Shown here: positions 1-8,823 of the stretch, piece after piece
How positions within the stretch are numbered: the first letter of the stretch is position 1
Layout of the letters: the number at the start of each line of letters is the position of its first letter
Source: Rhabdobacter roseus
Lineage (GTDB): Bacteria; Bacteroidota; Bacteroidia; Cytophagales; Spirosomataceae
DNA: 64,000 bases
Direction: 5' to 3'
Assembly (NCBI RefSeq): GCF_014202275.1
Contig: NZ_JACHGF010000001.1
Span: 1,101,734 to 1,165,733 of the forward strand
Position numbers and translations under genes: made by a program
The notes under the pieces: generated by a model
What the model was told of the DNA's origin: nothing
What the model saw: only the letters and a program-made list of their open reading frames with translations
Database searches by the model: none

Positions 1-210
1 GGATAGCTTTGAGGTAGGCTGTTTCGGCGTCTTGATACCTTCTCAGGTGATCCTGATATAATGTACCTAGCCTATACCAGGAGTCGGGATCATTTTTGTC
101 CAGTTGGATAGCTTTGAGGTAGGCTGTTTCGGCGTCTTGATACCTTCTCAGGTGATCCTGATATAATGTACCTAGCCTATACCAGGAGTCGGGATCATTT
201 TCGTCTAGTT
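1..210 (-). repeat. Two tandem 105-bp near-identical TPR-coding units
   Basis: Bases 1-105 and 106-210 differ at only two positions. The next units upstream in the gene (from about 211) are clearly diverged and one has the standard 102-bp length. Each 105-bp unit encodes 35 residues, one more than a canonical TPR. The array continues off the left edge, so copy number is unknown. Such fresh duplicates suggest recent unit expansion. Confidence 0.9.
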
Positions 211-1930
211 GGATAGCTTTGAGGTAGGCTGCTTCAGCCTCTTGGTATCTTGCTAGATCATCCTGATACAAAGTACCCAGCATATACCAGGGAGCTGCTC
301 TTTCGTCCAGCTGGGTGGCTTTAAGGTAAGCTGTTTCTGATTGAGGATAGTTCTTAAAGTGGATTTGATTTAAATAGCCAATTACATACCAGGCAAAGGC
401 ATTTTCAGGGTTAATGTCGAGTATATCTTGAAAAGCAGCAAGGGCTTCCGGCCCGTTTTCATTTGTTAATAATTCCAGGGCTCTATCCGTCAATTCCTTT
501 TCCTTTTCACTGATGTATTCTTTCGGGATCTCAAAATCCTTGAAAATGGTTTTGTCCGTTTTGGCCATCCCAAGCAGTTCCTGGTAGCTCTTGTTTCGGA
601 GCCTAGTAGCGAGCTCTGCATCCTGTATGCCGTCGGCAAGGGCAAGCTGCACGCTCACGTGGTCCCGATGGGCGGCGCTGTTGCCAAGCGCGTGCTCCGC
701 AATTTGCGGAAGCTCCTTGCCGTACAGTGTCACCAGGAATTTCGTCAGGCAAAGGAGTTCTTTCTTTTGGCGGCGGCTGCTGCGGCGCATCAGGTACCAG
801 ATATTGAAAAAACGCTCACTGATTTGGTAGGCCTGCCCTTTTTTCTGATAAGCTTTAAGGCGTTCTATCCAGCCTACCTCCGTGAGGCGTGTGAGTTGGG
901 GGGCTATTTGCTGGTTTTCGAGCTGTGTGATTTGCCGCAGCTCTTCCAGGGCAATGGGGTCCCAGTGCAGGGCTACGGCGTCGAGGATTACCTGCATTTG
1001 CTCCGACAGCTCCTCAAAACGGGCTTTGTACAAAGGCGTCATGACGTCCATCAGCCCTTCCAGGTCAGTCTGTATATTGATAGAAAATCCGCTCTGGATG
1101 AGTGGGTACAGCATCACAACGGTACGGGGTGTACCGCCCGTGAGTTGGTACAAAGTACGTAAACGCCCCCGCTGGGCGTACATGGTATTAATAAAGGCAG
1201 GGTTATTAGTTAGCTCAGCAAGGTTACGCAGTACGTCTAGTGTTTCTTCATAGGTTAGCTTTTTGAGGTATTGGATCTGGAAAGCATCGTAAAAGGGCGC
1301 TGCGTAGTCTACGGTGTCGGCCAGGGTATGGGCGCTGGCTCCTACCAGGATAGGCCCTCCCTGATCCATGAGGATGGCCCGAAGCTGATGGTGTTCTTCC
1401 TTAGAAAGACGGTCGAAAATGAGGCTAAGATTGTCCACCAGCAGTACCGGGCGACGGCCTAAACGTTGGGTCCATTGTGCAAAATGCGCATACATTTGCG
1501 GCGCAGTAATATTTCTGGCTTGGGTAGCCCACTGGTTAATGTCGTTGTCTAGCTGAGAAAGCAGGTTGGTGTGGCCGCTACGTTCCAGAGCATCGGCGAG
1601 GGCATCCAGGCAATTGAGCCAGAATTTGGAAAGGCGATCTACGTTGTATTGTTCTTCGGGGAAGGTTAGCGGAATAAATGACGCCCGGTACTTCTCTTTA
1701 CGAAGCTCTACGGCAATTCGGTGCAGCAGGGTAGACTTGCCCATGCCGCGCTGACCGATAATCAGATAATGCTGCGGAATGGTGTCAGGCGTTTCGGCGG
1801 TGATACTCTGGATGAGGTATTCCAAGATCTTGATCCGGGTAATAAAAGCCCGTTCTATTTCAACGTCGCTGAGTCGGCCGGGATTATAAAAGCCGATTTG
1901 GGTGGTTTTGAAGGCAGTTTCTTGGCTCAT
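1..1930 (-). CDS. STAND-like ATPase with C-terminal TPR repeats, truncated by the window edge
   Basis: The frame opens at an ATG at 1930 and stays open to base 1, so the C-terminus lies outside the window. The first part is a P-loop ATPase: Walker A GQRGMGKST near residue 60 and a Walker B-like PVLLVDN near residue 160. A helical, probably winged-helix, region follows. The end is a row of TPR units (consensus AYLKAIQLDxNDPDSWYRLG), the last ones only two bases apart per 105-bp copy. The start overlaps the stop of the upstream ATPase gene as ATGA, so the two are translationally coupled. ATPase plus TPR sensor is the layout of STAND signalling NTPases, some of them antiphage, but no effector domain is visible. 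Function is unknown. Confidence 0.8.
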   Translation of the reverse strand, partial: MSQETAFKTTQIGFYNPGRLSDVEIERAFITRIKILEYLIQSITAETPDTIPQHYLIIGQRGMGKSTLLHRIAVELRKEKYRASFIPLTFPEEQYNVDRLSKFWLNCLDALADALERSGHTNLLSQLDNDINQWATQARNITAPQMYAHFAQWTQRLGRRPVLLVDNLSLIFDRLSKEEHHQLRAILMDQGGPILVGASAHTLADTVDYAAPFYDAFQIQYLKKLTYEETLDVLRNLAELTNNPAFINTMYAQRGRLRTLYQLTGGTPRTVVMLYPLIQSGFSINIQTDLEGLMDVMTPLYKARFEELSEQMQVILDAVALHWDPIALEELRQITQLENQQIAPQLTRLTEVGWIERLKAYQKKGQAYQISERFFNIWYLMRRSSRRQKKELLCLTKFLVTLYGKELPQIAEHALGNSAAHRDHVSVQLALADGIQDAELATRLRNKSYQELLGMAKTDKTIFKDFEIPKEYISEKEKELTDRALELLTNENGPEALAAFQDILDINPENAFAWYVIGYLNQIHFKNYPQSETAYLKATQLDERAAPWYMLGTLYQDDLARYQEAEAAYLKAIQLDENDPDSWYRLGTLYQDHLRRYQDAETAYLKAIQLDKNDPDSWYRLGTLYQDHLRRYQDAETAYLKAI

Positions 1931-3090
1931 CTTGCGTATCGGTTATACCAGAAATCCCGAATCAGGGGTGAACGAAACAGGTAATGGTTATTCTCTTCGG
2001 TAAGGTATCCATCGTTCTTAAGCATGGCGAGAAGCTTCGCGAGTATACTTTCCGCCTGATCTATATCCTGGTGTTTCGAGTGAAGCACATTGACCAGGTT
2101 TTCTCTTTTCACACCTTTGGGGGCCTGGCAGGTATGCTTTAGTACTACAAGGGCATCGTCTTTATAGGTACCATATTGTTCTTCCAGGCGTTCAATCCAA
2201 GTACTTAAATAGGCTCCGTTGATAATACTTTCGTAGGCTTCATCTATCAAGTCAGCATTGATGGGCCTAGCCTCTAGCTGATGGTACCCTTTTATCTTTT
2301 CAAAAAGTACCTGGATGAAGTATGGAAGTAGGTAGCCTAGTTTATCGAGCATCTTTTCTCTGACTTCCTCGGTCAGTTCCACCTTATTTCCTTCTTCCAA
2401 CGCCTGGATCATAGCCTTGCCCGTGTTTAGATCAAAGGCTTTCAACTCATAGAATTTAAAATCATTGATCGTCTTGCTTAGCTGATGACTGGTCGTAAAA
2501 TTCTCTATGCCTACCGAGCTACAATAAATCCAGCGGATTTTTGAGTTTGATACCTGGCGCAAGCTTCTGAGCCAGTGCAAGAGTTCTTCTACGTGCCTTT
2601 TTTCGCCTCCCGCGTTCGTAAGCATACCATTGAGAAGTACCGCTACTTCATCAAAAAAGATCACCGTTTCCTTGTCGTGTGGAAGTACTTTTTCTAGTTC
2701 GCGATATACGTTTGCTTTTTCTCTTTGCCATTCCAGGCTTACGGAGGCACCTCCCATACTTAATTTAGGCTTTAATAAGCTAAGTGTCTCAAATAGTTTG
2801 TTTGCTGCCTCCTTCGTTTTATCCCAAGCAGATGTTTTGAGTTGATCCGTCAATAGTTCAATGAATTGAAACTCCAGGTTAGCTTTCTCCAGATTAATTT
2901 CAATAGTAAGCCACCCATTTTGCGCAGCTTTTTCAAGCATCTTTTTAGCAAAGGAGCTTTTGCCAACCCGACGTGGAGAGGGAAGTAGAATATTATTTCC
3001 ATCCTTGAGCAACTCCCAGACGTACTCTATTTCCTTTTCTCTCCCAAAGAAGTCATCCCCCGCTACGGGTGCACCAATTCTGTTTCGCAT
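1927..3090 (-). CDS. AAA/STAND-type ATPase (ATP-binding protein)
   Basis: About 387 residues. Near the N-terminus is a FFGREKEIEYV entry motif, then a Walker A (SPRRVGKSS) and a Walker B (VIFFDEV). This is the archaeal-ATPase/AAA_16-like STAND arrangement. The C-terminal third looks like a winged helix (LLAMLKNDGYLTEENNHYLF) ending in DFWYNRYAR, as in many such prokaryotic ATPases. An in-frame ATG also exists at 3129, but it lies inside a 12-bp inverted repeat that looks like an operator, so I prefer the ATG at 3090. The stop overlaps the next ATPase gene by ATGA. Biological role unknown; signalling or defence are both possible. Confidence 0.8.
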   Translation of the reverse strand: MRNRIGAPVAGDDFFGREKEIEYVWELLKDGNNILLPSPRRVGKSSFAKKMLEKAAQNGWLTIEINLEKANLEFQFIELLTDQLKTSAWDKTKEAANKLFETLSLLKPKLSMGGASVSLEWQREKANVYRELEKVLPHDKETVIFFDEVAVLLNGMLTNAGGEKRHVEELLHWLRSLRQVSNSKIRWIYCSSVGIENFTTSHQLSKTINDFKFYELKAFDLNTGKAMIQALEEGNKVELTEEVREKMLDKLGYLLPYFIQVLFEKIKGYHQLEARPINADLIDEAYESIINGAYLSTWIERLEEQYGTYKDDALVVLKHTCQAPKGVKRENLVNVLHSKHQDIDQAESILAKLLAMLKNDGYLTEENNHYLFRSPLIRDFWYNRYAR

Positions 3091-3121
3091 ATTTGGGAAT
3101 GTTTTAAATACGGAAACAAAT

Positions 3122-3155
3122 ATATACATTTTTGCATATATACAAAAATGTATAT
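3122..3155. promoter_or_regulatory. Perfect 12-bp inverted repeat upstream of the two-ATPase operon
   Basis: Arms at 3122-3133 and 3144-3155 are exact reverse complements, separated by 10 bases, in very AT-rich DNA. It lies 31 bases upstream of the preferred start of the first ATPase gene. Position and symmetry suit an operator for a dimeric repressor. The assignment is inference. Confidence 0.4.
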
Positions 3156-3235
3156 TTAAATATTTGCAAAAATAGAGACTCGGACTCAGAACGTCTCTCT
3201 AGCTGGGTGTCACTAAGACGGGAATTAATAAATTC

Positions 3236-5338
3236 CTAACTAATCCGACTCCAGTTCGTTTCAGCCTGGCGGAGGTTGTCCAAATGCGACCGAATGGCAG
3301 TATTTTCGGGTAAAACCAGCTCCGGATCTTTTTCCAGAATGGCTTCGGCGGAGGCGCGGGCGGCCTTGAGGATTTCGCCGTCCTTGGCCAGGTCGGCGAT
3401 GAGCAGGTCCATGAGGCCGCTTTGCTGGGTACCTGACAAGTCACCGGGGCCGCGGAGCTGGAGGTCTACCTCGGCAATCTCGAAGCCGTTGTTGGTGCGG
3501 CACATGGTTTCGAGGCGGCGGCGGGTATCCTGGCTCAGCTTGAAGTCCGTCATGAGAATACAAAATGACTGCTCTGCGCCGCGCCCTACGCGCCCGCGCA
3601 GCTGGTGGAGCTGCGCCAACCCAAAGCGCTCGGCGTTTTCGACCACCATCACCGAGGCGTTGGGTACATTGACGCCCACCTCAATGACCGTCGTCGCCAC
3701 CATGATCTTGGTTTCGTTTTTGACAAAGCGCGCCATTTCGTACTCCTTGTCCTTGGGTTTCATTTTACCGTGCAGGATGCTCAAAGGTACCTCCGGGAAG
3801 GAGCGCGCCACGCTTTCGTAGCCGTCCATGAGGTCTTTGAGGTCCATTTTTTCGGATTCTTCGATGAGCGGGTACACCATGTACACCTGCCTGCCCTTGG
3901 CGATTTCCTCCCGCAAAAAACCAAAGACGGCGGTCCGGTGGGCATCGTAGCGGTGTACGGTCTTGATGGGCTTGCGCCCGGCGGGTAGTTCGTCGATGAC
4001 GGAGATGTCCAGGTCGCCGTAGAGCGTCATGGCCAGCGTGCGCGGAATGGGCGTGGCCGTCATGACCAGGATGTGCGGGTGTATCTGGTCGTTTTTGGCC
4101 CAGAGCTTGGCGCGCTGCGCGACCCCAAAGCGGTGCTGCTCGTCGATGATGCACAGGCCCAGGTCCTTGAACTGCACCACGTCTTCGAGCAGGGCGTGGG
4201 TACCTACGATGATCTGCATGGAGCCGTCGCGGAGCTGCTCATGAATGACGTCCCGCTCTTTTTTGCGCGTGGAGCCGGTGAGCTTCCCGATATTGATGCC
4301 CAGCCGGTCGGCGTATTCTTTCAGTCCCTGGTAGTGCTGGTCGGCCAGGATCTCGGTGGGGGCCATGAAGCAGGCCTGGGTGTCGCTGTCCAGGGCCATG
4401 AGGGTCGTAATAAAGGCCACGATCGTCTTGCCCGAGCCCACGTCGCCCTGCAGTAGTCGGTTCATTTGCTTGCCGGTGCGGAGGTCGTCCCGGATCTCGT
4501 GTAGTACTTTTTTCTGGGCGTTGGTGAGGTCGAAGGGCAGGTGGTGGTCGTAAAATTCCCGCACCAGATGTACCTTGCTGAATACCTGACCGGGGTATTC
4601 GTTTTTTTGTAAAAGTTTACTTTTAATAAGACGCAGCTGATTGTAAAACAGCTCCTCAAATTTGAGCCGCCGCAGGGCCTGGGCCAAGTGCGCGTGGCTT
4701 TGCGGCATGTGGATATTCCAGAGCGCTTCTACTTTGGAGACGAGACGATACTGTAGCAGCAGGGCGTCGGGCAGGGTTTCGCGGATGTGCGGAATGGCCT
4801 GTTCCAGCAGCGTACGCGTCATGCGGGCAATGGCCTTGCTATCCACAAAGCGCTTGCGGAGCGTTTCGGTCAGCGGATACACGGGCTGCCAGGTGCCTCC
4901 TTTTTCGTTTTCGGGCGTGAGCGGGTCCAGCTCCGGGTGCGTGATGCTGTACTTACCGCCAAAAAAAGCGGGCTTGCCGTATACCAGGTACTCTGCGTCG
5001 CGCCGGAGGGATTTCTCAAACCAGGTGATGCCCTGAAACCACACCAGCTCCAGGGTACCCGTGCCGTCGGTAAATTGGGCCACCAGGCGCTTTTTAGCGC
5101 CTTCACCCACGATAGTCCATTCTTTAAGCCGACCCTTTATCTGGGCAGCCGGCAGTAGTTCGGTAAGCTCACTGATGCGGTGAAACTGGCTGCGATCCTC
5201 GTGCCGGAACGGGTAGTGTTGCAGCAGATCGCCGTAGGTAAAAATAGCCAGCTCTTTGTTGAGCAGGACCGCCCGCTGGGGGCCTACGCCTTTCAAAAAT
5301 TCAATCTTGGTATCGAAGAAGTTATTGCGCTCGGTCAT
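3236..5338 (-). CDS. recG: ATP-dependent DNA helicase RecG
   Basis: Full length at 700 residues. An N-terminal wedge/OB region is followed by helicase domains: Walker A GDVGSGKT at about 298-305, the RecG-type DEQH box (IIDEQHRFGV) at about 399-402, MTATPIPRTLA, and a C-terminal QLRGRVGRG motif VI. RecG remodels stalled replication forks and branch-migrates Holliday junctions in the cytoplasm. It appears to be transcribed alone; the neighbour on the left is an unrelated operon and the gene on the right is divergent. Confidence 0.97.
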   Translation of the reverse strand: MTERNNFFDTKIEFLKGVGPQRAVLLNKELAIFTYGDLLQHYPFRHEDRSQFHRISELTELLPAAQIKGRLKEWTIVGEGAKKRLVAQFTDGTGTLELVWFQGITWFEKSLRRDAEYLVYGKPAFFGGKYSITHPELDPLTPENEKGGTWQPVYPLTETLRKRFVDSKAIARMTRTLLEQAIPHIRETLPDALLLQYRLVSKVEALWNIHMPQSHAHLAQALRRLKFEELFYNQLRLIKSKLLQKNEYPGQVFSKVHLVREFYDHHLPFDLTNAQKKVLHEIRDDLRTGKQMNRLLQGDVGSGKTIVAFITTLMALDSDTQACFMAPTEILADQHYQGLKEYADRLGINIGKLTGSTRKKERDVIHEQLRDGSMQIIVGTHALLEDVVQFKDLGLCIIDEQHRFGVAQRAKLWAKNDQIHPHILVMTATPIPRTLAMTLYGDLDISVIDELPAGRKPIKTVHRYDAHRTAVFGFLREEIAKGRQVYMVYPLIEESEKMDLKDLMDGYESVARSFPEVPLSILHGKMKPKDKEYEMARFVKNETKIMVATTVIEVGVNVPNASVMVVENAERFGLAQLHQLRGRVGRGAEQSFCILMTDFKLSQDTRRRLETMCRTNNGFEIAEVDLQLRGPGDLSGTQQSGLMDLLIADLAKDGEILKAARASAEAILEKDPELVLPENTAIRSHLDNLRQAETNWSRIS

Positions 5339-5442
5339 TCGTCATGGGTACTTCGGCTAGGTTCAAAAGTACAAAATAGTGCGCGGAAAACTTGACCGCT
5401 GGCTCGGAACTTAAACATTATTATAACTTTTTAGCGTGGTTA

Positions 5443-5450
5443 TACGTTTG
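5443..5450 (+). promoter_or_regulatory. Candidate -7 promoter element TACGTTTG
   Basis: Matches the Bacteroidota -7 consensus TAnnTTTG. It lies 35 bases before the ATG at 5486, so transcription would begin near 5457. That makes the earlier in-frame ATG at 5459 an unlikely start. No convincing -33 TTG was seen. Confidence 0.4.
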
Positions 5451-5485
5451 TCAAGGGAATGTCAACCAAACCAAATTCCATTCCT

Positions 5486-5995
5486 ATGAAAACCATTATT
5501 GGCACCCTTTTCTTAACGCTCGTGGCTTTTACCTGGGCTTCGGCGCAAGCTCCCTCAAGCCCACGTGTGACGGCCGAGGGTAAAAATGTAAGCATAGCTT
5601 ACGGCCAGCCTTCCAAGCGCAACCGGGTACTTTTTGGCAACGACGGCAGCGGCAGCCTGGAGCCGTATGGCAAAGTATGGCGCACCGGTGCCAACCAGGC
5701 TACCGAAATTACGTTCAAGAAAGATGGTACTTTTGGCGGGAAACCCGTCAAAGCAGGTACCTATTCGTTGTTTAGCATTCCGGGCGAAAAAGAATGGACC
5801 GTGATCCTGAACCCTGAGCTGAAGCAGCCGGGTGCTTTTGGTTATGATAAAATCAAGGATAAAAATACGTTGGAAGTAACCGTACCCGCCAAAAAGTATA
5901 AGGAGTCGTCGGAAAAGCTGATGTTTAACGTGTCTGACAAATCGCTGGATCTGCATTGGGACAAGGAAGGCTTCTCCGTACCCCTGAAGTTTTAA
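5486..5995 (+). CDS. DUF2911 domain-containing exported protein
   Basis: 169 residues from the ATG at 5486, which directly precedes a signal peptide (MKTIIGTLFLTLVAF...ASAQ). The mature part has the DUF2911 signature: YGKVWRTGAN, then KAGTYSLFSIPGEKEWTVI, then a beta-rich tail. The family is widespread in Bacteroidota and its function is unknown. An in-frame ATG nine codons upstream would place the start on top of the predicted transcription start. A paralogue lies at 40705-41256 on the other strand, sharing GKVWRxGAN and AGTYSLFxIPxEKEWT. A strong hairpin follows the gene. Confidence 0.88.
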   Translation: MKTIIGTLFLTLVAFTWASAQAPSSPRVTAEGKNVSIAYGQPSKRNRVLFGNDGSGSLEPYGKVWRTGANQATEITFKKDGTFGGKPVKAGTYSLFSIPGEKEWTVILNPELKQPGAFGYDKIKDKNTLEVTVPAKKYKESSEKLMFNVSDKSLDLHWDKEGFSVPLKF

Positions 5996-6033
5996 GGACC
6001 CAAGTACTTTTACAAGTACCTTTAGAAGCAAGA

Positions 6034-6072
6034 AAGAAAGCACGACGACCCAGCGGGGCGTCGTGCTTTCTT
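6034..6072. terminator. Bidirectional intrinsic terminator
   Basis: Arms at 6034-6047 and 6059-6072 are exact reverse complements (14 bp) with an 11-base loop. T-rich bases follow on the + strand, and on the - strand the A-rich left flank reads as T-rich. It separates the convergent DUF2911 gene and the small exported protein gene. Confidence 0.8.
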
Positions 6073-6094
6073 TTGGGTTATGTCAGGAAAGTAC

Positions 6095-6559
6095 CTATTC
6101 CGGATTGTCTAAGAACAACAGCGCGTCGCGGTTGCGCAGCCACACGGCCTGGTTCAATTGGCTACTCGCTTGTAGCGAAAGGGTACTTGACACCAGCCCG
6201 GTACCCAGCGATACCCAAAAGAAGGTCCGGATGGTACTGCGGTTCCCGCTGACGAGCGCGGCGATGGATCCGGCGGCCCCGCCCAACGAAATCACCGTCG
6301 CGATGTTGCGCTTCCGGCGCGAGCGGAGGTACAGCTGCAGACCGCCCGGCGAGATAGAAAACTCGCGTTGCAACGACGCCGCACCCACGTATACCGTGTT
6401 GTTTCGGACGTAACGCGTCGGGCTAATCAGGTAAATCGTTTCTTTGTCGTACCACTGCCGGGCCTTTTCGGCCGTAGGTACTTGCGCCCTGGCTTCCAGG
6501 TACCCTAGCAACAAAAGCACCGCGCCAAGAAGGTAGTTTTTTTTTAGTAGTTGATTCAT
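6095..6559 (-). CDS. Exported hypothetical protein with membrane segment
   Basis: About 154 residues from the ATG at 6559; two further in-frame ATGs lie just upstream. An N-terminal signal peptide (LLGAVLLLLGYLEARA) is followed by a region predicted to be beta-rich, then a Gly/Ala-rich hydrophobic segment (ISLGGAAGSIAALV) and a second one (FFWVSLGTGLVSSTLSL). I recognise no family. It sits upstream of no obvious partner: the terminator at 6034-6072 lies beyond its stop, and the diacylglycerol kinase gene ends 51 bases before its start on the same strand. Confidence 0.6.
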   Translation of the reverse strand: MNQLLKKNYLLGAVLLLLGYLEARAQVPTAEKARQWYDKETIYLISPTRYVRNNTVYVGAASLQREFSISPGGLQLYLRSRRKRNIATVISLGGAAGSIAALVSGNRSTIRTFFWVSLGTGLVSSTLSLQASSQLNQAVWLRNRDALLFLDNPE

Positions 6560-6610
6560 CATAAGGTCATTTTGCAATGATTTAGCAGAAGCCAGGTACT
6601 TGGAGGCTGT

Positions 6611-6985
6611 TCAGAAGAGCGCCAGCAGTTTTGGCAGAAAGATCAAAGTACCTACCACAGCCGCTACCAGTGCCACCAAAAGTACCCCGGCGGCCGAGAC
6701 ATCCTTGACGGCTTTGATGGTAGGGTGGTAGTCGGGCGAAACCAGATCGGCCAGTTTTTCCAGCGCCGTATTGAACGCTTCGGCGGCCCACACGAGCCCG
6801 ACTTGCGTCAGGATCACGCACCATTCCATCCGCGATAGCTGCAACCAGAAACCCGCCCCGACTACCAGCGCTGCCGCCAGCAGGTGAATCCGGGCGTTGT
6901 TTTCGTAGCGAAACAGGCTGGCTATACCGGCTCCGGCAAAACGAAAGCTACGAAGGGCTTTGCGGAGGTCAACGGGGTGGCTCAT
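6611..6985 (-). CDS. dgkA: Diacylglycerol kinase / undecaprenol kinase, DgkA family
   Basis: 124 residues, the usual size of this small integral membrane kinase. The family signature AAEAFNTALEKLADL is intact, and there are three hydrophobic segments. It phosphorylates diacylglycerol or undecaprenol in the inner membrane, recycling lipids freed by envelope synthesis. The ATG at 6985 (MSHPVDLRKALRSF) is chosen because an upstream ATG would add 40 residues unlike the family. On the - strand it lies 83 bases downstream of the SMP-30-like gene, so co-transcription is possible. Confidence 0.9.
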   Translation of the reverse strand: MSHPVDLRKALRSFRFAGAGIASLFRYENNARIHLLAAALVVGAGFWLQLSRMEWCVILTQVGLVWAAEAFNTALEKLADLVSPDYHPTIKAVKDVSAAGVLLVALVAAVVGTLIFLPKLLALF

Positions 6986-7068
6986 CGGGTTTGAAGATTG
7001 GCATGAAGACAGTACGCAAAGTACAACTACGAAACGGCGGGGAGGTTTCAGGGGGAGCTCGAAACGAC

Positions 7069-7974
7069 CTACTTTCGGTCGGTGAATTCCTTCATCATGA
7101 CCCACTCCCGGCCCGAATTTTTGGCCTTAAAGGTTTCCAGGCAGCCCCGGTCTTGTAGCGTAATGTAGCAGTTCTTCCCTTTTCTGCCCCCAAAACAAAT
7201 GTTGGATACGTTCTTGCCGATCGTCGGGATGGTACGAAGTACCTGCCCCTGCGGCGACACCACCGCTACTTCGCCCTTGCCCCAGCGGGTGATGTACAGG
7301 TTTCCTTTGCTGTCGCAGCGCATGCCGTCCATGCCGCCGTCTTCAAACTGCAGCAGCAGGCGCTTGTTGGTCAAAGTACCATCGGGGGCCAGGTCAAAGG
7401 CCCAGACGTTGCGCTGCACGCTTTCGTTGACGTAGAGCGTCCGCTCGTCGGGGCTTATTTCAATGCCGTTGGTGGTACCCATGCGCTCGGCTACGAGCCG
7501 CGTTTTGCCGTCGGGCGTGACGTGCCATACCTGGCCGGTGCCGTCTTTCCAGTTGGGGTCGGAGCAGAAAATGTGGCCGCTGCGCGTAATGGCCAGGTCG
7601 TTGGGTTGGTTCATGCGGGGCTCGTGGGCCAGCACCGTCACGTCACGAGTTTCCAGATCGGCCTTAAGTACCTTGTGACCCGTAAAGTCAGCGATGTAAA
7701 ACGTGTTTTCGTCGCCAAAGCGGATGCCGTTGCCGGTACTTCCCTTGGGTAGCGTAATAAAAAAGCTGGTGCCTCCCCGGCGACTGATGCGGGCGATGGT
7801 GCCATCCTGCGCAAAGTTGACGGCATAAATGTTGCCATCGGCATCGACAGCCGGACCTTCGCAGTTGCTGGTAAATTCACCTTCGTTGGTGAAGGTTTTA
7901 GTAACGGGCTGGGCCACAAGGTACCCCGCCGAGGTACAGGCCAACAAAAGCAGGGCTATCCGGTAATAATGCAT
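7069..7974 (-). CDS. SMP-30/gluconolactonase family exported protein
   Basis: 301 residues from the ATG at 7974, which opens a signal peptide (MHYYRIALLLLACTSAGYLVAQ). The rest is a six-bladed beta-propeller of the SMP-30/gluconolaconase/LRE type: NEGEFTSNCEGPAVDADGN at the front, then RMNQPNDLAITRSG, TNGIEISPDERTLYVNES and GGMDGMRCDSKGNLYIT. These contain the conserved Glu, Asn and Asp metal ligands of the family. Members hydrolyse sugar lactones; the substrate here cannot be told. An upstream ATG at 8106 is in frame but would put 44 non-signal residues before the leader. Confidence 0.85.
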   Translation of the reverse strand: MHYYRIALLLLACTSAGYLVAQPVTKTFTNEGEFTSNCEGPAVDADGNIYAVNFAQDGTIARISRRGGTSFFITLPKGSTGNGIRFGDENTFYIADFTGHKVLKADLETRDVTVLAHEPRMNQPNDLAITRSGHIFCSDPNWKDGTGQVWHVTPDGKTRLVAERMGTTNGIEISPDERTLYVNESVQRNVWAFDLAPDGTLTNKRLLLQFEDGGMDGMRCDSKGNLYITRWGKGEVAVVSPQGQVLRTIPTIGKNVSNICFGGRKGKNCYITLQDRGCLETFKAKNSGREWVMMKEFTDRK

Positions 7975-8128
7975 GGTAGTAGAGAAGGAGTGATGGCTAA
8001 TACGACAACAGGCCCACAAGGTAAAGAGTATTGTGTAAATGGCAAAGTACCTGTCTGTGCTGGGGGAGTTTGCGCATAAAAAAAGCCGGACCTTGCAGCC
8101 CGGCACTTTCTAAAGGTACCTGGTAAAA

Positions 8129-8809
8129 TCAAATATCTTTCCACTTAATAGCGCAGCCAATGGCCTTGGTGGTGGTGGTTACGACGGGCTTGTTGGCCAG
8201 CAGATTCGTCACGGCATCGTCAACGTAGCGTTTGGTGACACCCGCCGGGTCCTGCGGATTGTCGTCAATGGTACCGATGTACTGCACCACGAAGCGCCCA
8301 CCGCTATTTTTGAGCACAAAAACGTGGGGAGTACGCGTAGCGCCAAAGGCCTGAGCTACCGTTTGGGCGTCGTCGGCGAGGTAGGGGTAAGGGTACCCTT
8401 TGCTACTGGCGCGCTCTTTCATTTTTTCAAAGGTATCGTCCTCGTAGTCGGTGGGGTCACTGGGATTCACCGCCAGGACCGGGTACCCTTGCGACGCAAA
8501 CTTCGCGTGCAGGGCAATGATACGGTCTTCGTAGGCTTTGGCAAAGGGGCAGTGATTGCACGTAAAAACCACCATAACACCCTTTTTGGAGGAATAATCG
8601 GAGAGGGACACCATGCTACCGTTCACATTTTTGAGCCGAAAATTGGCCACTGCCTCCCCGACCTGGTACCCGGCGGGCGCTAAGCCCGCGTCTGGCCGGG
8701 TTCGAAGCTGAGCCGGAAGCGACAGCGCCACCGCGACGGCCCCCAGGCTCGTCAGGAAGGCGAGTACCATCCAGAGGGTAATTCTTCTTTTTGCGTTATC
8801 GGTATTCAT
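8129..8809 (-). CDS. Thioredoxin-fold (redoxin/AhpC-TSA-like) membrane-anchored protein
   Basis: 226 residues. One N-terminal hydrophobic segment (LWMVLAFLTSLGAVAVALSL) anchors or exports it. The redoxin domain carries CNHCPFA with Cys84 and Cys87, followed by AYEDRIIALHAKF and a cis-Pro TRTPHVFVL motif. Proteins of this type occur in Bacteroidota and Planctomycetes as periplasmic thiol oxidoreductases of uncertain substrate. It is 14 bases downstream of the TlpA-like gene at 8824-9363, so the two very likely form an operon for envelope redox chemistry. Confidence 0.85.
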   Translation of the reverse strand: MNTDNAKRRITLWMVLAFLTSLGAVAVALSLPAQLRTRPDAGLAPAGYQVGEAVANFRLKNVNGSMVSLSDYSSKKGVMVVFTCNHCPFAKAYEDRIIALHAKFASQGYPVLAVNPSDPTDYEDDTFEKMKERASSKGYPYPYLADDAQTVAQAFGATRTPHVFVLKNSGGRFVVQYIGTIDDNPQDPAGVTKRYVDDAVTNLLANKPVVTTTTKAIGCAIKWKDI

Positions 8810-8823
8810 GGTTCATAAGGACG

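Noticed and set aside
1-315. Short direct repeats that might be a CRISPR array
   Set aside because: They are 105-bp units without spacers and lie in an open frame encoding TPR motifs.
3091-3129. Upstream ATG for the first ATPase
   Set aside because: It lies inside the palindrome that looks like an operator.
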